A stretch of DNA of 64,000 nucleotides from JAGVSR01 sp964589785 (lineage in GTDB: Bacteria; Pseudomonadota; Alphaproteobacteria; Rhizobiales; Hyphomicrobiaceae), in assembly GCA_964589785.1 (NCBI GenBank), contig CAZPUQ010000002.1, positions 124,001 to 188,000 on the forward strand, in the 5' to 3' direction. Both the position numbers and the translations under genes were made by a program. Positions within the stretch are counted from its first letter, which is position 1. Each line of letters opens with the position of its first letter. Below the pieces are notes generated by a model that saw only the letters and a program-made list of their open reading frames with translations, was not told where the DNA came from and made no database searches. Of the stretch, positions 60,446 through 64,000 are shown in pieces.

Positions 60446-60488
60446 CGGTCCCGTTCTTGGGAGGCCGTGCCTCCCGCAATCATTGCAG

Positions 60489-61784
60489 TTATGCCGTCTG
60501 CGCCACGGCTTCGGTGAGCGCCGCCTCGAAGATGTCCATGCCCTCGCGGACGAGCTCGTCGCCGGCGGTCAGCGGCGCCAGGAAGCGGATGACGTTGCCG
60601 TAGGTGCCGCACGCCAGCAGGATGAGGCCGCGGTCGTTGGCGGCCTTCAGCAGGGCTTGGGTGAGCTGTGGCGCCGGCTCGTGCGTGGTCTGGTCCTTGA
60701 CGAGCTCGATGGCGCACATGGCGCCGAGCCCGCGCACGTCGCCGACGCAGTTGAGGTTCGAGCGGGCGGACAGCTCGTTGCACCGGTCCATGATGATGCG
60801 GCCGATGGCATTCGCCCGCTCGCAGAGCTTCTCGTCGGCGATGATGTCGAGCACGGCATGGGCTGCGGCGCAGGCGACCGGGTTGCCGGCATAGGTGCCG
60901 CCGAGCCCGCCGGGGCCCGAGGCGTCCATGATGTCGGCGCGGCCGGTAATGGCGGCGAGCGGCAGGCCGCCCGCGAGCCCCTTCGCCAAAGTGACGACGT
61001 CGGCCTTCACGCCGGCGTGCTCCAGGGCGAACATGCGGCCGGTGCGGGCGAACCCGGTCTGGATCTCGTCGGCGACGAAGACGATGCCGTGCTCGTCGCA
61101 GATGGCGCGCAGCGCCTTCAGGAACTCGGGCGGGGCGATATTGAAGCCACCCTCTCCCTGCACGGGCTCGATGATGATGGCCGCGATGCTGGACGGATCG
61201 GCGGTATGCTTGAAGAGGCTCTTCAGGCTGGCGAGGCTCTGCTCGACGGAGACGCCGTGGTAGGCGTTCGGGAACTCGACCTGGTACACGTCGGCGGGGA
61301 AGGGGCCGAAGCCCTTCTTGTAGGGCACGACCTTGCCCGTCAGCGCCATGCCCATGAGCGTCCGGCCGTGGAATCCGGCCGTGAACGAGATGATGCCGGG
61401 CCGGCCGGTATGGATGCGCGCGACCTTGACCGCGTTCTCGACTGCTTCCGCGCCGGTCGAGATCAGCATGGTCTTGGCCGGCGCGGCGACGGGCGCAAGC
61501 ACGTTCAGCCTTTCAGCGAGCCGGACGTAGGTCTCGTAGGGCGTCACCTGGAAGCAGACGTGGCCGAAAGCCTGCATCTGCTCCTCGACGGCCTTCAGGA
61601 TGCGCGGGTGCTGGTGCCCGGTGTTCGTCACCGCGATGCCGGCGGCGAAATCGATGTAGCGCGTGCCGTCCTCGCTCCAGATCTCGGAATTCTTCGCGCG
61701 CGCGGCGTAGATCGCCGTCGCGTGCCCGATGCCGCGGGGCACGGCGGCGGCGCGGCGCTCGTGAAGCTCGGCGGACGTGGCCAT
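60489..61784 (-). CDS. gabT: 4-aminobutyrate (or 5-aminovalerate) transaminase
   Basis: A 431-residue class III aminotransferase: GIAVTNTGHQHPRILKAVEE, PAKTMLISTGAEAVENAVKV, VFVADEIQTGFARTGRMFAL (PLP Asp about 239), and the PLP lysine in DVVTLAKGLAGGLPLAAITG (about 268). This is GabT/DavT: GABA plus 2-oxoglutarate to succinate semialdehyde plus glutamate, or the C5 equivalent. The gcdH gene immediately upstream favours the 5-aminovalerate (DavT) reaction. Start at 61784 after GAGGAG ten bases upstream; 61793 and 61802 are less well placed. Confidence 0.93.
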   Translation of the reverse strand: MATSAELHERRAAAVPRGIGHATAIYAARAKNSEIWSEDGTRYIDFAAGIAVTNTGHQHPRILKAVEEQMQAFGHVCFQVTPYETYVRLAERLNVLAPVAAPAKTMLISTGAEAVENAVKVARIHTGRPGIISFTAGFHGRTLMGMALTGKVVPYKKGFGPFPADVYQVEFPNAYHGVSVEQSLASLKSLFKHTADPSSIAAIIIEPVQGEGGFNIAPPEFLKALRAICDEHGIVFVADEIQTGFARTGRMFALEHAGVKADVVTLAKGLAGGLPLAAITGRADIMDASGPGGLGGTYAGNPVACAAAHAVLDIIADEKLCERANAIGRIIMDRCNELSARSNLNCVGDVRGLGAMCAIELVKDQTTHEPAPQLTQALLKAANDRGLILLACGTYGNVIRFLAPLTAGDELVREGMDIFEAALTEAVAQTA

Positions 61785-61798
61785 GGATGTCATGCTCC

Positions 61799-63034
61799 TC
61801 AAGAAAAGGCGGGGATGCCCGTCTGGGCGCGGCCCAAAATCAGGGCGTGGATGTCGGCGGTGCCCTCGTAGGTGTTCACCGCCTCGAGGTTCAGCATGTG
61901 GCGGATGACGGGGTATTCGTCGGAGATGCCGTTGCCGCCCAGCATGTCACGGGCGGTGCGCGCGATCTTGAGCGCCTTGAGGCAACTGTTGCGCTTGATG
62001 AGCGAGACGGCCTCGGGGGCCAGGAGGCCCTGCTCCTTCATGCGGCCGGCCTGGAGGCAGGCCCCGAGCGCCAGCGCGATCTCGGTCTGCATGTCGGCGA
62101 GCTTCTTCTGCACGAGCTGGTTGGCGGCGAGCGGACGGCCGAACTGCGTCCGGTCGAGCACGTACTGGCGCGCCGTCCGCCAGCAGGCTTCGGCGGCGCC
62201 GATGGCGCCCCAGGCGATGCCGAAGCGGGCGTTGTTGAGGCAGCCGAAGGGCCCCTTGAGGCCGGCGGCACCGGGCAGCAGGTGGGCCTCCGGCACGAAC
62301 ACGTCCTCGAGCACGATCTCGCCGGTGGACGAGGCGCGCAGCGCCAGCTTGCTGTCGATCCTCGGCGTCGACAGGCCCGCCATCCCGCGCTCGACGATGA
62401 AGCCGCGGATGGCGTCCTCGTCGGTCTTGGCCCAGACGATCGCGATATCCGCGATCGGCGCGTTCGTGATCCAGGTCTTGGCGCCGTTGAGGCGGAAGCC
62501 CGCGCCCTCGCGCCGCGCGCGCGTCGTCATCCCGCCCGGATCGGAGCCGTGGTCGGGCTCGGTGAGGCCGAAGCAGCCGACGATCTCGCCCGTCGCCAGG
62601 CCCGGCAAATACTTCTGCCGCTGCGCCTCCGTGCCGTAGGCCCAGATCGGATGCATGACGAGGCTCGACTGCACGCTCATGGCCGAGCGGTAGCCGCTGT
62701 CGACCGCCTCGATCTCGCGCGCGATGAGACCGTACGACACCGCGCCCACGCCCGCCCCGCCGTAGGCCTCGGGGATGGTCGGGCCGAGAAAGCCCATGGC
62801 GCCCAGGTCGCGCATGACGGAGCGGTCGAAGCCCTCGTTGCGGAAGTCGGAGACGACGCGGGGGGCAAGCCTGTCGGCGGCAAACTTCCGCGCGGACTCG
62901 CGCAGCATCCGCTCGTCGTCGGTGAGCAGCGCGTCGAGGTGCAGGGGATCGGCCCAATCGAACGCCGCGTGCGGCTCTCCGGCCTCGCCGGACGCGGCCT
63001 CCAGATCGGCGGTGTTCTTGAATGCCGCGGTCAT
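61799..63034 (-). CDS. gcdH: glutaryl-CoA dehydrogenase
   Basis: A 411-residue acyl-CoA dehydrogenase. FGLTEPDHGSDPGGMTTRAR (about 156-175) is the FAD/substrate motif of GCDH, and the catalytic base is the glutamate in NTYEGTADIHALILGRAQTG (about 387). RTQFGRPLAANQLVQKKLAD is the family's ADP-contact helix. The S-M-R/T-x-R-x-x-G features place it with glutaryl-CoA rather than short-chain dehydrogenases. It oxidises and decarboxylates glutaryl-CoA to crotonyl-CoA in lysine/tryptophan breakdown and passes electrons to ETF. 14 bp from gabT and 12 bp from the dehydrogenase gene upstream: clearly one operon. Confidence 0.93.
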   Translation of the reverse strand: MTAAFKNTADLEAASGEAGEPHAAFDWADPLHLDALLTDDERMLRESARKFAADRLAPRVVSDFRNEGFDRSVMRDLGAMGFLGPTIPEAYGGAGVGAVSYGLIAREIEAVDSGYRSAMSVQSSLVMHPIWAYGTEAQRQKYLPGLATGEIVGCFGLTEPDHGSDPGGMTTRARREGAGFRLNGAKTWITNAPIADIAIVWAKTDEDAIRGFIVERGMAGLSTPRIDSKLALRASSTGEIVLEDVFVPEAHLLPGAAGLKGPFGCLNNARFGIAWGAIGAAEACWRTARQYVLDRTQFGRPLAANQLVQKKLADMQTEIALALGACLQAGRMKEQGLLAPEAVSLIKRNSCLKALKIARTARDMLGGNGISDEYPVIRHMLNLEAVNTYEGTADIHALILGRAQTGIPAFS

Positions 63035-63046
63035 GGGCGTCCGTCC

Positions 63047-64000
63047 TCACATTCCGCCAAGGCAGATGAACTTCGTCTCGAGGTATTCCTCCAGGCCCTC
63101 CGCCGCGCCCTCGCGGCCGAGCCCGGATTCCTTCACGCCGCCGAAGGGCACGACCTCGTTGGAGAAAATGCCTTCGTTGACGCCGACCATGCCGGCCTCG
63201 AGCTTCTCGGCCGCCTTCCAGGCGCGTGAGAGGTTCTGGCTGAACAGGTAGGCGGCGAGCCCGAAGGGCGTGTCGTTGGCGAGCTCGATCGCCTCCTCGT
63301 CGGTCTCGAAGCGTATGAGGGCCGCCACGGGTCCGAAGATCTCCTGCTTGACGATGTCCATGGAGGGCGTGACGCCGGTGAGAACGGTCGGCTTGTAGAA
63401 GAGGCTGCCCGCGGCATCCTTGGCGCCGCCGATCTTCACCCGGCCGCCCTTGGCGAGCGCATCGGCCATGAGGCTTTCGACCTTGGCGATGGCGTCCTCG
63501 TTGATGAGGGGGCCGAGACTGACGCCCGACTGCGAGCCCGGGCCGACGACGAGCTGCTCCGCCGCCTTGGCGAGCGCGTCGGCGAAGCGGTCGTAGATGC
63601 CCGACTGGACGAGGATGCGGTTGGCGCAGACGCAGGTCTGTCCCGCGTTGCGGTATTTGGAGGCCATGGCACCGGCGATCGCCTGGTCGAGGTCGGCGTC
63701 GTCGAAGACGATGAGGGGCGCGTTGCCGCCGAGCTCGAGGGTGAGCTTCTTCACCGTGTCGGCGCACTGGCGGTAGAGGATCTTGCCGACCTCGGTGGAG
63801 CCGGTGAAGGTGAGCTTGCGGACCCGGGGGTCGGCGCACAGCACCTCGCCGATATCGCGCGAATTAAGCGTCGGAACCACGTTGAGGACGCCGTCGGGAA
63901 CGCCCGCCATCTGGGCGAGCTTGGCCAGCGCGAGCGCGCACAGCGGGGTTTCGGCGGCGGGCTTGACGATCATGGTGCAGCCGGCCGCGAGCGCCGGCGC
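63047..64000 (-). CDS. gabD: succinate/glutarate semialdehyde dehydrogenase, C-terminal part (runs off the window)
   Basis: The frame stays open to the edge, so at least 317 residues are seen and about 165 N-terminal residues are missing. VKLTFTGSTEVGKILYRQC-like text (KLTFTGSTEVGKILYRQCAD) is the NAD(P) helix, LELGGNAPLIVFDDADLDQA carries the catalytic glutamate, and NAGQTCVCANRILVQSGIYD the nucleophilic cysteine (first Cys of CVC). The end, GREGAAEGLEEYLETKFICL, is typical of GabD. It oxidises succinate semialdehyde to succinate, or glutarate semialdehyde to glutarate (DavD). First visible gene of the operon; an ATG at 63973 is internal, not the start. Confidence 0.93.
   Translation of the reverse strand, partial: APALAAGCTMIVKPAAETPLCALALAKLAQMAGVPDGVLNVVPTLNSRDIGEVLCADPRVRKLTFTGSTEVGKILYRQCADTVKKLTLELGGNAPLIVFDDADLDQAIAGAMASKYRNAGQTCVCANRILVQSGIYDRFADALAKAAEQLVVGPGSQSGVSLGPLINEDAIAKVESLMADALAKGGRVKIGGAKDAAGSLFYKPTVLTGVTPSMDIVKQEIFGPVAALIRFETDEEAIELANDTPFGLAAYLFSQNLSRAWKAAEKLEAGMVGVNEGIFSNEVVPFGGVKESGLGREGAAEGLEEYLETKFICLGGM

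Overview
The window reads as chromosomal DNA of a GC-rich alphaproteobacterium, most likely Hyphomicrobiales. The pointers are an EipA/DUF1134 envelope protein, a two-subunit methylmalonyl-CoA mutase, a glnB-glnA pair behind a sigma-54 promoter, bactofilin, paired small L,D-transpeptidases, and an iscR-iscS-sufBCDS-sufT cluster. Genus cannot be settled from the sequence. Two unlike regions meet at about 13.89 kb.

Region A (1-13,894) is the right-hand part of an integrated plasmid-like element whose left end lies outside the window. Its base composition is visibly less GC-rich than the rest. From the inner end outward it holds: the first 40 codons of a DnaB-type replicative helicase; an AT-rich gap; 12 direct repeats that look like iterons; a plasmid replication initiator; a ParA ATPase with a small ribbon-helix-helix-like partner; 14 copies of GGCAAA upstream of parA that may be its centromere; a decayed stretch with a broken ParD antitoxin and a broken coiled-coil gene; a serine recombinase; a leftward run of eight poorly characterised genes including a SLOG/DUF2493 protein; two AlpA-like regulators that each carry the AlpA fold twice; and a P4-type tyrosine integrase. 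It ends at a 45-bp 3' half of tRNA-Pro(GGG), the attachment core. So one element has equipment both to replicate and partition like a plasmid and to integrate at a tRNA gene. No transfer genes are visible, but most of the element may be missing.

Region B (13,895-64,000) is ordinary core chromosome. 14.1-28.7 kb: glutathione transferase, LysR/MEKHLA pair, idi-marC, lipoprotein, GNAT enzyme, FAD oxidoreductase, bactofilin, peroxiredoxin, a very large AsmA/YhdP-like protein, tyrS, anmK and a hydrolase. 28.9-36.2 kb: the Fe-S cluster assembly operon. 36.2-41 kb: a 170-bp tandem repeat, then the small and large methylmalonyl-CoA mutase subunits. 41.3-44.8 kb: HerA-like ATPase, cytochrome c, a palindromic tandem repeat and about 1 kb without a gene. 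44.8-48.5 kb: glnA, glnB and the NAD(P)HX repair enzyme. 48.5-57.6 kb: thioesterase, TPR protein, a frameshifted DNA photolyase, two L,D-transpeptidases, EipA-like protein, polysaccharide deacetylase and ferredoxin-NADP reductase. 57.6-64 kb: a tight leftward five-gene catabolic operon (succinate/glutarate semialdehyde dehydrogenase, glutaryl-CoA dehydrogenase, GABA/5-aminovalerate transaminase, omega-amino acid transaminase, methylmalonate semialdehyde dehydrogenase) that together could degrade 5-aminovalerate/lysine, GABA and beta-alanine. Its propionyl-CoA side product would feed the mutase 20 kb away.
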